Source of the DNA: Bordetella parapertussis
GTDB lineage: Bacteria; Pseudomonadota; Gammaproteobacteria; Burkholderiales; Burkholderiaceae_B
Assembly (NCBI GenBank): GCA_945903445.1
Contig: CAMDNZ010000046.1
Coordinates: 1 to 25,824, forward strand
Length of the DNA: 25,824 bases
Reading direction: 5' to 3'
Shown here: one piece after another, positions 15,353-22,484 of the stretch
Layout of the letters: each line of letters starts with the position of its first letter
Numbering within the stretch: the stretch's first letter is position 1
Translations under genes and position numbers: made by a program
The notes under the pieces: generated by a model
The model's input: only the letters and a program-made list of their open reading frames with translations
The model's database searches: none
Told to the model about the DNA's origin: nothing

Positions 15353-16227
15353 CGTCCCATCCGCGCCTGAATGGCCTTCGCCGCCACCACGCCGTCGGCC
15401 AGCGCGGTCGCAATGCACGGATGCATGCGGCGAGCCACTTCACCGATGGCGTAAGCACCGGCGCATGAGGTTTGAGCGGTTCGAAAATCGGTAACGAAAA
15501 AACCATCGTCATCGCGCGAAAGGGCCAAGGCATCGGCAAAAGGAGCCTGCGGCTCCCAGCCATAAAACACCAGGATCAAGTCGTACTGCCGTCCATTAAC
15601 GCGGCGAGCCAGAGGTTCGACCGCGTAATCGCCAAGGTGCAGGTCGACCGTGCGAACCCGATTGAGCCATTGCGTCTGCCCTCGCATCGACCGGGCATAG
15701 ATATGCACTTCGCGCGCGCCGCGCTCGCGTACGTAGCCGTAGTTTTCGAGCGCGTTATCGCCGCCGCCCAGAACCGCCACCGACTTACCGGTGAAGTCTT
15801 GGCGAACGATCTGCTCGCCCGGGCCGATCAACACGCCCGCGAAACGATCGCCATGCGCAACGCCGGGCAGGCTGCGCGCCCGCACACCCGAGGCAATGAC
15901 CAGATTGGCACCCGCCACCGCCAGACCGCCCGACCCGTCGACTTCGAAACCGCTGGGCGTGCGGCGCACCGTTTCGATGCGTTGATCGGTGCGAACATCG
16001 ACCTCGGCCTCGGACAAGCTGCGACGAATATTGCGCGCGACATCCTGGCCAGTGACATCGGGCAAGACGGCGATCCAGTGATCCTCGAACGGGTTGGTAC
16101 GCGCCAGCCCACCCACACTGCCGGACGCCTCCAGCAGCACGGGGTTCAAACCCAACCGCTTGAGCCACAGCGCGCACGAGGCACCCGCTGGTCCCCCGCC
16201 CACAATGACCGCATCGAAACGCTCCAT
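15349..16227 (-). CDS. FAD-dependent NAD(P) oxidoreductase, thioredoxin reductase-like fold without CxxC
   Basis: The 292-residue product starts at an ATG with GAGG six bases upstream (an earlier in-frame ATG at 16239 lacks this). It has the FAD-binding VIVGGGPAGASCALWLKRLG (about 8-27), the second dinucleotide-binding motif VAVLGGGDNALENYGYV (about 150-166), and a C-terminal GAYAIGEVARRMHPCIATALADG, the usual FAD-closing motif. This is the two-domain architecture of thioredoxin reductases and type 2 ferredoxin/flavodoxin-NADP reductases. The redox CxxC of thioredoxin reductase is absent in the NADPH domain, so it is more likely an electron-transfer reductase. The partner is unknown. It is divergent from folB and convergent with the M61 gene. 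Confidence 0.88.
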   Translation of the reverse strand: MERFDAVIVGGGPAGASCALWLKRLGLNPVLLEASGSVGGLARTNPFEDHWIAVLPDVTGQDVARNIRRSLSEAEVDVRTDQRIETVRRTPSGFEVDGSGGLAVAGANLVIASGVRARSLPGVAHGDRFAGVLIGPGEQIVRQDFTGKSVAVLGGGDNALENYGYVRERGAREVHIYARSMRGQTQWLNRVRTVDLHLGDYAVEPLARRVNGRQYDLILVFYGWEPQAPFADALALSRDDDGFFVTDFRTAQTSCAGAYAIGEVARRMHPCIATALADGVVAAKAIQARMGR

Positions 16228-16303
16228 GCCTATCCTCATTACCGATTTTCGTGGCTGCGGCCGACATCATACAATTGCGGCTGATCATCCTAGCCGCCCT
16301 GCC

Positions 16304-16693
16304 ATGCCTACCCGCCGTATCGTATTCAGCCGCCTCGCCCTGGACGCCCGTATCGGCATTCTCGAACACGAGCGCCGTGCGACCCAGCCGCTGCACATCG
16401 ACGCCGAGATCGATGTCGACATCACTCGGCAGGTGGACGACCACGACATCCACAGTGTGCTGGACTATCGCCACCTGCGAGAAGCCATGGTGGACGAATG
16501 CACGCAGGCCCACGTCAACCTGATCGAAACCCTGACCGAGAACGTGGCGCATCGACTGATGCGCGACTTCACCGATATTCGTGCGCTGCGGATTCGCATC
16601 AGCAAGCCCATGGCGTTTTCGGACTGTGCCGCCGTCGCCATTGAAATTCACCTGACGCGCCAGTTCGCGTCGCCTCATACGCCCCTGCCATGA
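16304..16693 (+). CDS. folB: dihydroneopterin aldolase
   Basis: FolB converts 7,8-dihydroneopterin to 6-hydroxymethyl-dihydropterin and glycolaldehyde in folate synthesis. The 129-residue product has RIGILEHER near residues 16-24, Y55 in the SVLDYRHLRE block, VNLIETLTENVA (71-82, with E75), and RIRISKP with the catalytic Lys (about K101), all typical of FolB. The start is ATG at 16304; the upstream ribosome-binding site is weak. The frame is open further upstream, but that part is antisense to the oxidoreductase. Its TGA overlaps the ttcA ATG as ATGA, so the two are translationally coupled. Confidence 0.93.
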   Translation: MPTRRIVFSRLALDARIGILEHERRATQPLHIDAEIDVDITRQVDDHDIHSVLDYRHLREAMVDECTQAHVNLIETLTENVAHRLMRDFTDIRALRIRISKPMAFSDCAAVAIEIHLTRQFASPHTPLP

Positions 16694-17715
16694 ACGCCCG
16701 CCCTCCTGCCTTCGCCGGCACCCAGAAAGCCCGATACGACAACAACAAACTCGCCAAGCGCCTGGCACGCGAGACCACCCGTGCCATCGCCGATTACAAC
16801 ATGATCGAGGCGGGCGACCGCGTGATGGTGTGCGTGTCCGGCGGCAAGGATTCGTATGGCCTGCTGGATATTCTGCTGACGCTGCGTAGCCGTGCGCCAT
16901 TTCATTTCGACATCGTCGCCGTCAATCTCGATCAAAAACAGCCTGGATTTCCTGTCGAGGTGCTGCCCAATTACCTGACCGAGCTGGGCGTGCCGTTTCA
17001 CATCGAGAATCAGGACACCTACTCGATCGTCAAACGCGTGGTGCCCGAAGGCAAGACCACCTGTGCGCTGTGTTCGCGCCTGCGGCGGGGGATTCTGTAC
17101 CGGGTCGCAGGCGAACTGGGTGCGACCAAAATCGCGCTCGGCCATCATCGCGACGACATCCTGGCGACGTTTTTCCTGAATCTGTTCTACGGCGCGAAGC
17201 TGAAAGCCATGCCGCCGAAGCTGGTGTCCGACGATGGCAAGCACACCGTCATTCGTCCGCTGGCCTATATCTGCGAATCGGACATGGAGGCCTATGCCGA
17301 GCTGAAGCAGTTCCCGATCATCCCGTGCAATCTGTGTGGCTCGCAAGAGAACCTCAAGCGCCAGGAAGTGAGCCGCATGATTCGCGAGTGGGACAAGGTC
17401 AAACCGGGACGCGCGTGGAACGCGTTTAATGCCCTGGCCAATATCGCGCCATCGCACCTGATGGATCGCGATCTGTTCGACTTCGCCAACCTACGGCCGA
17501 CCGGCCAACCCGATACCGAGGGCGACATGGCGTTCGACATGGAAGACCCGGTCGCGCCGACCACGCACGACGAGGACGAGACGCCGGATGGCTCGCTCGT
17601 ATCGTCTGCGCAAAGCGCCGCGCCTACCGTTCAAGCGCAAGCCGGAATCGACAGCGCCCAAGGCGCACCCTTGCACTTCATGCGCAGCGAGTCACTCGCT
17701 CGACGGCAGGACTAG
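16690..17715 (+). CDS. ttcA: tRNA 2-thiocytidine(32) synthetase TtcA
   Basis: TtcA is an Fe-S-dependent PP-loop enzyme that thiolates cytidine 32 of certain tRNAs, using ATP. The 341-residue product has the PP-loop SGGKDS (50-55), CxxC CALC (125-128), the GHHRDDILATFFLNLFYGAKLKAMPPKL block (151-178), and a second CxxC, CNLC (213-216), which with the first fits cluster binding. The core ends near residue 275 (HLMDRDLFDF). Beyond this is a tail of about 65 residues rich in Asp, Glu, Ala, Ser and Gln, with little pattern, longer than E. coli TtcA (311). It is coupled to folB by a four-base overlap. Confidence 0.96.
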   Translation: MNARPPAFAGTQKARYDNNKLAKRLARETTRAIADYNMIEAGDRVMVCVSGGKDSYGLLDILLTLRSRAPFHFDIVAVNLDQKQPGFPVEVLPNYLTELGVPFHIENQDTYSIVKRVVPEGKTTCALCSRLRRGILYRVAGELGATKIALGHHRDDILATFFLNLFYGAKLKAMPPKLVSDDGKHTVIRPLAYICESDMEAYAELKQFPIIPCNLCGSQENLKRQEVSRMIREWDKVKPGRAWNAFNALANIAPSHLMDRDLFDFANLRPTGQPDTEGDMAFDMEDPVAPTTHDEDETPDGSLVSSAQSAAPTVQAQAGIDSAQGAPLHFMRSESLARRQD

Positions 17716-17792
17716 CGTCGGGAACCCCGAGCGGCACGCCCGATTCAGCGTCCATGCTCATAGCCGACGAATACCGCTTCTATCAGCCCGGT

Positions 17793-17825
17793 AGCCGCGT
17801 CAAGTTGATAACTGCCGACGCGGCT
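17793..17825. repeat. hairpin between convergent ttcA and ubiX
   Basis: AGCCGCGTC (17793-17801) pairs perfectly with GACGCGGCT (17817-17825) across a 15-base loop, which itself contains AGTT/AACT. The right arm ends on the first base of the ubiX stop codon region. It lies between the 3' ends of ttcA and ubiX. No U-tract follows on either strand, so a Rho-independent terminator is not clear; it may protect 3' ends or act with Rho. Confidence 0.55.
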
Positions 17826-18391
17826 CAAGAACCTTCCCAGCGAGGGCCGGGCAGACTCACGCCCATCAGTTCCAGCACACGCACTACCGTGTGATCCACC
17901 ATATCGTCGATGGATGCCGGACGGTGATAGAACGCCGGCAACGGCGGAAAGACGATGCCGCCCATCTCGGTGACGGCCGTCATATTGCGCAAATGCGCCA
18001 GGTTGAACGGCGTTTCGCGCACCATCATCACCAGACGCCTGCGCTCTTTTAGCGTAACGTCGGCTGCACGGGTGATCAGGTTGTCCGACAGACCGTGCGC
18101 CACCGCGGCCAACGTTCGCATCGAGCACGGCACGATGACCATGCCCGCAGTATCGAAGGCGCCACTGGCCAAGGTCGCCCCCACGTGCCGAATGTTGTAG
18201 ACGTGATCGGCCAGCTCGTGAATGGCCTGGCGACCGACATCCAGCTCGTGGCGAATATTCAATACGCCAGCGGCCGATACCACGAGATGCGTCTCGACAT
18301 CGGCTACCTGCCGCAACATCTCCAACATACGCACGGCGTAGATCGAGCCGGTCGCGCCTGTGACGCCGATGACGATGCGGCGTATGCTCAC
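17825..18391 (-). CDS. ubiX: flavin prenyltransferase UbiX
   Basis: UbiX joins a dimethylallyl group to FMN, giving the prenyl-FMN cofactor of UbiD-type decarboxylases, as in ubiquinone synthesis. The 188-residue product shows IVIGVTGATGSIYAVR (6-21), VVSAAG, VIVPCSMRTLAAVAHGLSDNLITRAADVTLKERRRLVMMVRETPFNLAHLRNM, and GGIVFPPLPAFYHRPASIDDMVDHTVVRVLELMG, all diagnostic of UbiX. The start is GTG (18391-18389), overlapping the grxD TGA as GTGA; the reading frame open further upstream is antisense/overlap and shows no pattern. The UbiD partner is not in the window. Confidence 0.95.
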   Translation of the reverse strand: MSIRRIVIGVTGATGSIYAVRMLEMLRQVADVETHLVVSAAGVLNIRHELDVGRQAIHELADHVYNIRHVGATLASGAFDTAGMVIVPCSMRTLAAVAHGLSDNLITRAADVTLKERRRLVMMVRETPFNLAHLRNMTAVTEMGGIVFPPLPAFYHRPASIDDMVDHTVVRVLELMGVSLPGPRWEGS

Positions 18392-18714
18392 GCGGTCGCG
18401 CCCGACTTGTCCAGCAGCGCCTTGAGTTCGCCGTTGGCGTTCATTTCGTTCATGATGTCCGAGCCGCCGATAAACTCGCCGTCCACATACAGCTGCGGGA
18501 TGGTGGGCCAGTCGGAGTAATCCTTGATGCCTTGACGCACGCCCTCGTCTTCGAGCACGTTGACGGTAATCAGTTTTTTTACACCACAGCCTTTGAGAAT
18601 CTTGATGGCGTTGCCGGAAAACCCGCACTGGGGAAACTGGGCTGTGCCCTTCATGAACAGCACCACGGGGTGCTGAGTCACGGTGTCGCGGATAAAAGTT
18701 TGTACTTCGCTCAT
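18388..18714 (-). CDS. grxD: monothiol glutaredoxin Grx4 (CGFS type)
   Basis: CGFS glutaredoxins bind a glutathione-ligated [2Fe-2S] cluster and pass it to target proteins. The 108-residue product has VVLFMKGTAQFPQCGFSG (17-34; C30 of CGFS), the TIPQLYVDGEFIGGSDIM block (glutathione-binding region), and the usual length. The ATG at 18714 is chosen because GAGG lies six bases upstream; an earlier in-frame start five codons upstream has no such site. It overlaps ubiX by four bases and follows prmC by about 33 bases. Confidence 0.95.
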   Translation of the reverse strand: MSEVQTFIRDTVTQHPVVLFMKGTAQFPQCGFSGNAIKILKGCGVKKLITVNVLEDEGVRQGIKDYSDWPTIPQLYVDGEFIGGSDIMNEMNANGELKALLDKSGATA

Positions 18715-18747
18715 AGTGGACCTCGCCAATTGTCTGGGTGGAATAAA

Positions 18748-19587
18748 TCAATTATAGGCACGGCCCAAACGGCCGCCGCTAATGCGTTCGATACCGCTCA
18801 AATCCTGGCGACTGGCGACATCGATGAAGCCGAGGGCCACCAACATCGCCCGCACGGCGGCGGCCTGATGCCAGCCGTGCTCCATCCACAGCACACCGCC
18901 CTGGCGCAGATAATGTCTGGCACCTTCGGCGATCAGACGCAGGTCGGTCAAGCCGTCGTGCTCGTCGGTCAGGGCCTGGCGCGGCTCGAATCGTAAGTCG
19001 CCCCGATCCAGATGCGGATCGTCCTGCGCGATATAGGGAGGATTGGAGACGATCGCATCGAAGCGGCTGCCCTCTGGCAACGCCTCGTACCAGTCGCTTT
19101 GCAGGCACTGTACGTTAGTTGCCCCTAAGCTGCGTGCATTGTCGCGTGCCACGTCGAGCGCTGCGGTACTGATGTCGGCAGCGATCACCTGCGCAGTGGG
19201 CCGCGCCAAAGCGATACTGATGGCGATCGCACCGCTACCCGTACCCAGATCCAGCACGCGCGCATCGGACGCACATCGCGCTAGCGCCCCCAAGGCCGTC
19301 TCCACCAGCACTTCGGTATCCGAGCGAGGGATCAACACGTCGGGCGTCAGGGCGAACACGTGCCCCATGAACTCGCGTTCGCCCACCAGATAGGCCATCG
19401 GCTCGCCGGCCGCGCGGCGTCGCGCCATGTGCCTAAAGCGGTCGACCCGATCGGCAGGAAGTGCGTCGGTATCGTGGGCCAGCAGCCAGCTGCGCGGGCG
19501 CTCGAGCACGTGCTCGAGCAACATGCGCGCCTCCAATCGCGGCAGATCGCACTGTGCCATCACGCTGCGCACGGTGTCCTCGGCCAT
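18748..19587 (-). CDS. prmC: release factor glutamine methyltransferase PrmC (HemK)
   Basis: PrmC methylates the Gln of the GGQ motif of release factors RF1 and RF2 using S-adenosylmethionine. The 279-residue product has an N-terminal helical domain (1-65), the SAM-binding VLDLGTGSGAIAIS (111-124), and SNPPYI with NPPY (182-185) that grips the substrate Gln. It lies directly after prfA, which encodes its substrate. The ATG at 19587 is five bases after the prfA stop; an alternative TTG at 19596 would overlap that stop. Neither has a strong ribosome-binding site, which fits translational coupling. Confidence 0.95.
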   Translation of the reverse strand: MAEDTVRSVMAQCDLPRLEARMLLEHVLERPRSWLLAHDTDALPADRVDRFRHMARRRAAGEPMAYLVGEREFMGHVFALTPDVLIPRSDTEVLVETALGALARCASDARVLDLGTGSGAIAISIALARPTAQVIAADISTAALDVARDNARSLGATNVQCLQSDWYEALPEGSRFDAIVSNPPYIAQDDPHLDRGDLRFEPRQALTDEHDGLTDLRLIAEGARHYLRQGGVLWMEHGWHQAAAVRAMLVALGFIDVASRQDLSGIERISGGRLGRAYN

Positions 19588-19592
19588 GGCCG

Positions 19593-20678
19593 TCAAACGT
19601 CGTCGCCCAGGGCCGCCAGCTGCTCGGCCTGATGCTCAGCGATCAAGGTGCCGGTCAACTCTTCGAGATCGCCTTCCATGATCTGGCCCAACTTATAAAG
19701 CGTCAGATTGATACGGTGATCAGTCAACCGGCCCTGCGGGAAGTTGTAGGTGCGAATGCGCTCGGATCGGTCGCCACTGCCCACCAGACTCTTGCGTGCC
19801 GCGGCCTCTTGACCCTGACGCTCGCGCACCTGCTGATCTTTCAGACGAGCGGCCAGCACTTGCATGGCTTTGTCCTTGTTGCGATGCTGCGAGCGATCGT
19901 CCTGGCACTCGACCACCAGACCGGTGGGCAAGTGGGTAATTCGCACCGCCGAATCGGTCTTGTTGATGTGTTGACCGCCCGCGCCACTGGCGCGATAGGT
20001 GTCGATACGCAACTCCGACGGGTTGATGACGATATCGCTTAACGCGTCGGCCTCCGGCAGCACAGCCACGGTGCAAGCCGAGGTGTGAATGCGCCCTTGC
20101 GCTTCCGTTGCGGGTACGCGTTGAACACGATGCGCGCCCGATTCGAACTTCAATCGACCATATGCACCCACGCCATCGAGCCGAACGATGACTTCCTTGT
20201 ACCCACCCAACTCCGACGCGCTTTCGGACATCAGCTCGGTCTTCCAGCCACGCTGTTCGGCGTAACGCGAATACATGCGCAGCAGATCGCCTGCGAACAG
20301 GGCACTTTCATCGCCACCGGTACCGGCGCGAATTTCCAGGAACAGACTGCGATCGTCGTCGGGGTCACGCGGCAACAACAAAATTCGCAAGTCCGCGGCC
20401 AGGGTTTCCAGGCGTGCACGGCCTGCCTTGATCTCGTCTTCGGCCATGGCCTTCATCTCGGGATCGCCCAGCAACTCTTGTGCGCCCGCCACATTTTCTT
20501 CGGTGGCAGTGAACGCGTTGAAGGCAAGCACGACGGGTTCCAACTCGGCTCGCTCACGCGAGTACTTGCGAAACTTGTCCATATCGGCAGCGGTTTCGGG
20601 CTGGGCCAGCAACGCATCGAGTTCGATCAGGCGGCGGGCAAGTTGCTCCAACCGACTGCGCATGGAAGATTTCAACAT
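19593..20678 (-). CDS. prfA: peptide chain release factor 1
   Basis: RF1 ends translation at UAA and UAG. The 361-residue product has the class-I release-factor layout: N-terminal helices, the anticodon-like tripeptide PAT (189-191 in HRVQRVPATEAQGRIHTS), which marks RF1 rather than RF2 (SPF), and the catalytic GGQ (234-236 in GAGGQHINK) contacting the peptidyl-transferase centre. The start is ATG at 20678; a second ATG five codons on is also possible. It is 117 bases after hemA and followed at once by prmC. No programmed frameshift is expected or seen. Confidence 0.97.
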   Translation of the reverse strand: MLKSSMRSRLEQLARRLIELDALLAQPETAADMDKFRKYSRERAELEPVVLAFNAFTATEENVAGAQELLGDPEMKAMAEDEIKAGRARLETLAADLRILLLPRDPDDDRSLFLEIRAGTGGDESALFAGDLLRMYSRYAEQRGWKTELMSESASELGGYKEVIVRLDGVGAYGRLKFESGAHRVQRVPATEAQGRIHTSACTVAVLPEADALSDIVINPSELRIDTYRASGAGGQHINKTDSAVRITHLPTGLVVECQDDRSQHRNKDKAMQVLAARLKDQQVRERQGQEAAARKSLVGSGDRSERIRTYNFPQGRLTDHRINLTLYKLGQIMEGDLEELTGTLIAEHQAEQLAALGDDV

Positions 20679-20795
20679 GGCATCTACAACAGAAAAATTG
20701 ACGGGCGAGAACCGCGCAACAATGACGGCATGCGGCTAGGGCGCGCGCCACACCCGGCACCCAGGCCAGGCGGCGGCAATTGACCAGGAGCGGCG

Positions 20796-22070
20796 CTAAC
20801 GCCGCGTATCGCCTGAGGGGAACAGGCGCGGCACCCAGTTGATCAACTGGTCGCGCTCGTTGTCGGCACTGCGATTCAGCGCGGCGAGGGGGCCGTGCAG
20901 ATACTTTTGAGTCAGGCCGTGGGCCAGTTGCTCCAACACTGCATCGGGCGACTCGCCACGCGCCAAGGCACGGCGAGCACGATCGAGTTCTTGTGCGCGC
21001 AAGGCATCGGCAGACGCATGCAGATCGCGGATGACCGGCACGACCGCGCGCGCTTGCATCCAGTGCATGAAATGCTCGACGCGGGTATCGATGATGGTCT
21101 CGGCTTGCACGACCGCGGCACGACGCGCGTCGGTGCCGCTCTGAACCACCTTGCCCAAGTCATCGACCGAGTACAGGTATACGTCGTCCAAGCGGCCCAC
21201 TTCAGGCTCGACGTCGCGCGGCACGGCCAGATCGACCATGACCATGGGGCGGTGACGACGCAAGCGGGTGGCCCGCTCGACCATCCCCAAACCGAGGATG
21301 GGCAAGGAGCTGGCCGTACAGGACACCACAACATCGAACTCGGCCAGACGCTCGGGCAGGTCGGCCAACTTCATGGTGCTGCCTTCGAAACGTTCGGCCA
21401 AGGCGCTGGCGCGTTCGGCGGTGCGATTGGCGACTACGAGGCCACGCGGTTTCTGGGCGGCGAAGTGCGTCGCACACAACTCGATCATTTCGCCGGCACC
21501 GATGAACAACACGCGCGCGTCGCTCAAGTCGCCGAACACGCGCTCGGCCAGACGAACTGCGGCGGCCGCCATCGATACGGAATGCGCGCCGATGGCGGTT
21601 TGCGAGCGCACCTCCTTGGCCACCGAAAACGTGCGCTGGAACAGCTGATGCAGCAACGTGCCCAGCGAACCGGCCTCGCCCGCGGCGCGCACGGCGTCTT
21701 TCATCTGACCGAGAATTTGCGGCTCGCCCAAGACCATCGAATCCAGCCCGCTAGCTACGCGAAATGCGTGACGCACCGCACCGTCTTGCTGATGGCGATA
21801 GAGGTGGGGATCAAGATCGACGACTTCGAGCTGATGGTGCTCGGCCAGCCAACGCGGCAGTTGCTCGACCACTTGCGGCTGGGCCGCGCAGTAGACTTCG
21901 GTGCGATTACAGGTCGACAGAATGGCGGCTTCACGCAAGGCACCGCCGAAAGCGTGACGCAATCCTTCGAGCGCCGGCCGGATCACATCCAGGGGCATGG
22001 ACACGCGCTCGCGCACCGAAACCGGCGCGGAGGTGTGATTCAACCCGAATGTAAGAACATCAACCGACAT
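20796..22070 (-). CDS. hemA: glutamyl-tRNA reductase
   Basis: HemA reduces glutamyl-tRNA(Glu) to glutamate-1-semialdehyde with NADPH, the first step of C5-pathway tetrapyrrole synthesis. The 424-residue product has GLNHTSAPVSVRE (9-21), the catalytic Cys in LSTCNRTEVY (C54), VASGLDSMVLGEPQILGQMK (about 105-123), the NADPH-binding FIGAGEM (189-195), and a C-terminal dimerisation helix region with ARRALARGESPDAVLEQL. Length is normal. It opens the chain hemA-prfA-prmC-grxD-ubiX. Only the 117-base gap to prfA could hold an internal promoter; I see none that is clear. Confidence 0.97.
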   Translation of the reverse strand: MSVDVLTFGLNHTSAPVSVRERVSMPLDVIRPALEGLRHAFGGALREAAILSTCNRTEVYCAAQPQVVEQLPRWLAEHHQLEVVDLDPHLYRHQQDGAVRHAFRVASGLDSMVLGEPQILGQMKDAVRAAGEAGSLGTLLHQLFQRTFSVAKEVRSQTAIGAHSVSMAAAAVRLAERVFGDLSDARVLFIGAGEMIELCATHFAAQKPRGLVVANRTAERASALAERFEGSTMKLADLPERLAEFDVVVSCTASSLPILGLGMVERATRLRRHRPMVMVDLAVPRDVEPEVGRLDDVYLYSVDDLGKVVQSGTDARRAAVVQAETIIDTRVEHFMHWMQARAVVPVIRDLHASADALRAQELDRARRALARGESPDAVLEQLAHGLTQKYLHGPLAALNRSADNERDQLINWVPRLFPSGDTRR

Positions 22071-22196
22071 GAGCGACAGAGTGTGAGGTGAGCGCGGAAG
22101 CAGCGTGATCTAGCGGTATGTGTCCCAATGAAAGTGCAAATAATTCGCACTAGCCATCGCAACGGAAATCTGTTAGCCGCTTTCTAATGATTGGGG

Positions 22197-22202
22197 AGTA
22201 TA
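22197..22202 (-). promoter_or_regulatory. candidate -10 element of hemA
   Basis: On the minus strand the hexamer TATACT (22202-22197) in GCGCTATACTCCCC matches the -10 consensus 5 of 6 and lies about 125 bases before the hemA start. No good -35 was found 16-18 bases upstream. The rest of the 289-base interval between hemA and tRNA-Phe shows no gene. Confidence 0.35.
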
Positions 22203-22313
22203 GCGCCTCACCTGCTCGATCGGCCATTTGTATGTCTCAATGCAACAGATTGCCGAACGCTATGATGAGCATGCGATGGACTCGGTGAAGACGCAGTGCA
22301 AATCGAACTCGAC

Positions 22314-22342
22314 TTGCACACTACAAAAAAGTTATGTAGTAT
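22314..22342 (+). promoter_or_regulatory. candidate tRNA-Phe promoter
   Basis: TTGCAC (22314-22319) and TAGTAT (22337-22342) are separated by 17 bases. Transcription would start near 22349, a short distance before the mature tRNA 5' end at 22360. Matches to the sigma-70 consensus are moderate (3/6 and 4/6), but position and spacing fit. Confidence 0.45.
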
Positions 22343-22359
22343 TCGCACCTCGTTGTTCA

Positions 22360-22435
22360 GGCCCGGTAGCTCAGTCGGTAGAGCAGAGGATTGAAAATCC
22401 TTGTGTCGGTGGTTCGATTCCGCCCCGGGCCACCA
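22360..22435 (+). tRNA. tRNA-Phe (anticodon GAA)
   Basis: This is a 76-base cloverleaf. The acceptor stem GGCCCGG (22360-22366) pairs with CCGGGCC (22425-22431), with discriminator A and an encoded CCA (22433-22435). The D-stem is GCTC/GAGC, the anticodon stem GAGGA/TCCTT with loop TTGAAAA (anticodon GAA), and the T-stem GGTGG/CCGCC with loop TTCGATT. The mature tRNA delivers phenylalanine for UUU and UUC codons. Confidence 0.96.
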
Positions 22436-22453
22436 GTATTCAGAAAGCATTCG

Positions 22454-22484
22454 AAACCCCAATCGTTTTTAGGTTGGGGTTTTT
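22454..22484 (+). terminator. intrinsic terminator after tRNA-Phe
   Basis: Arms AAACCCCAA (22454-22462) and TTGGGGTTT (22474-22482) form a nine-bp stem with an 11-base loop, followed by further T residues. It lies 19 bases after the tRNA. The stop codon and last codons of the convergent sensor kinase gene lie inside its loop and right arm. Confidence 0.85.

Noticed and set aside
15785..16900. 371-residue minus-strand open frame across the oxidoreductase start, folB and ttcA
   Set aside because: It overlaps three real genes in other frames and shows no recognisable protein pattern.
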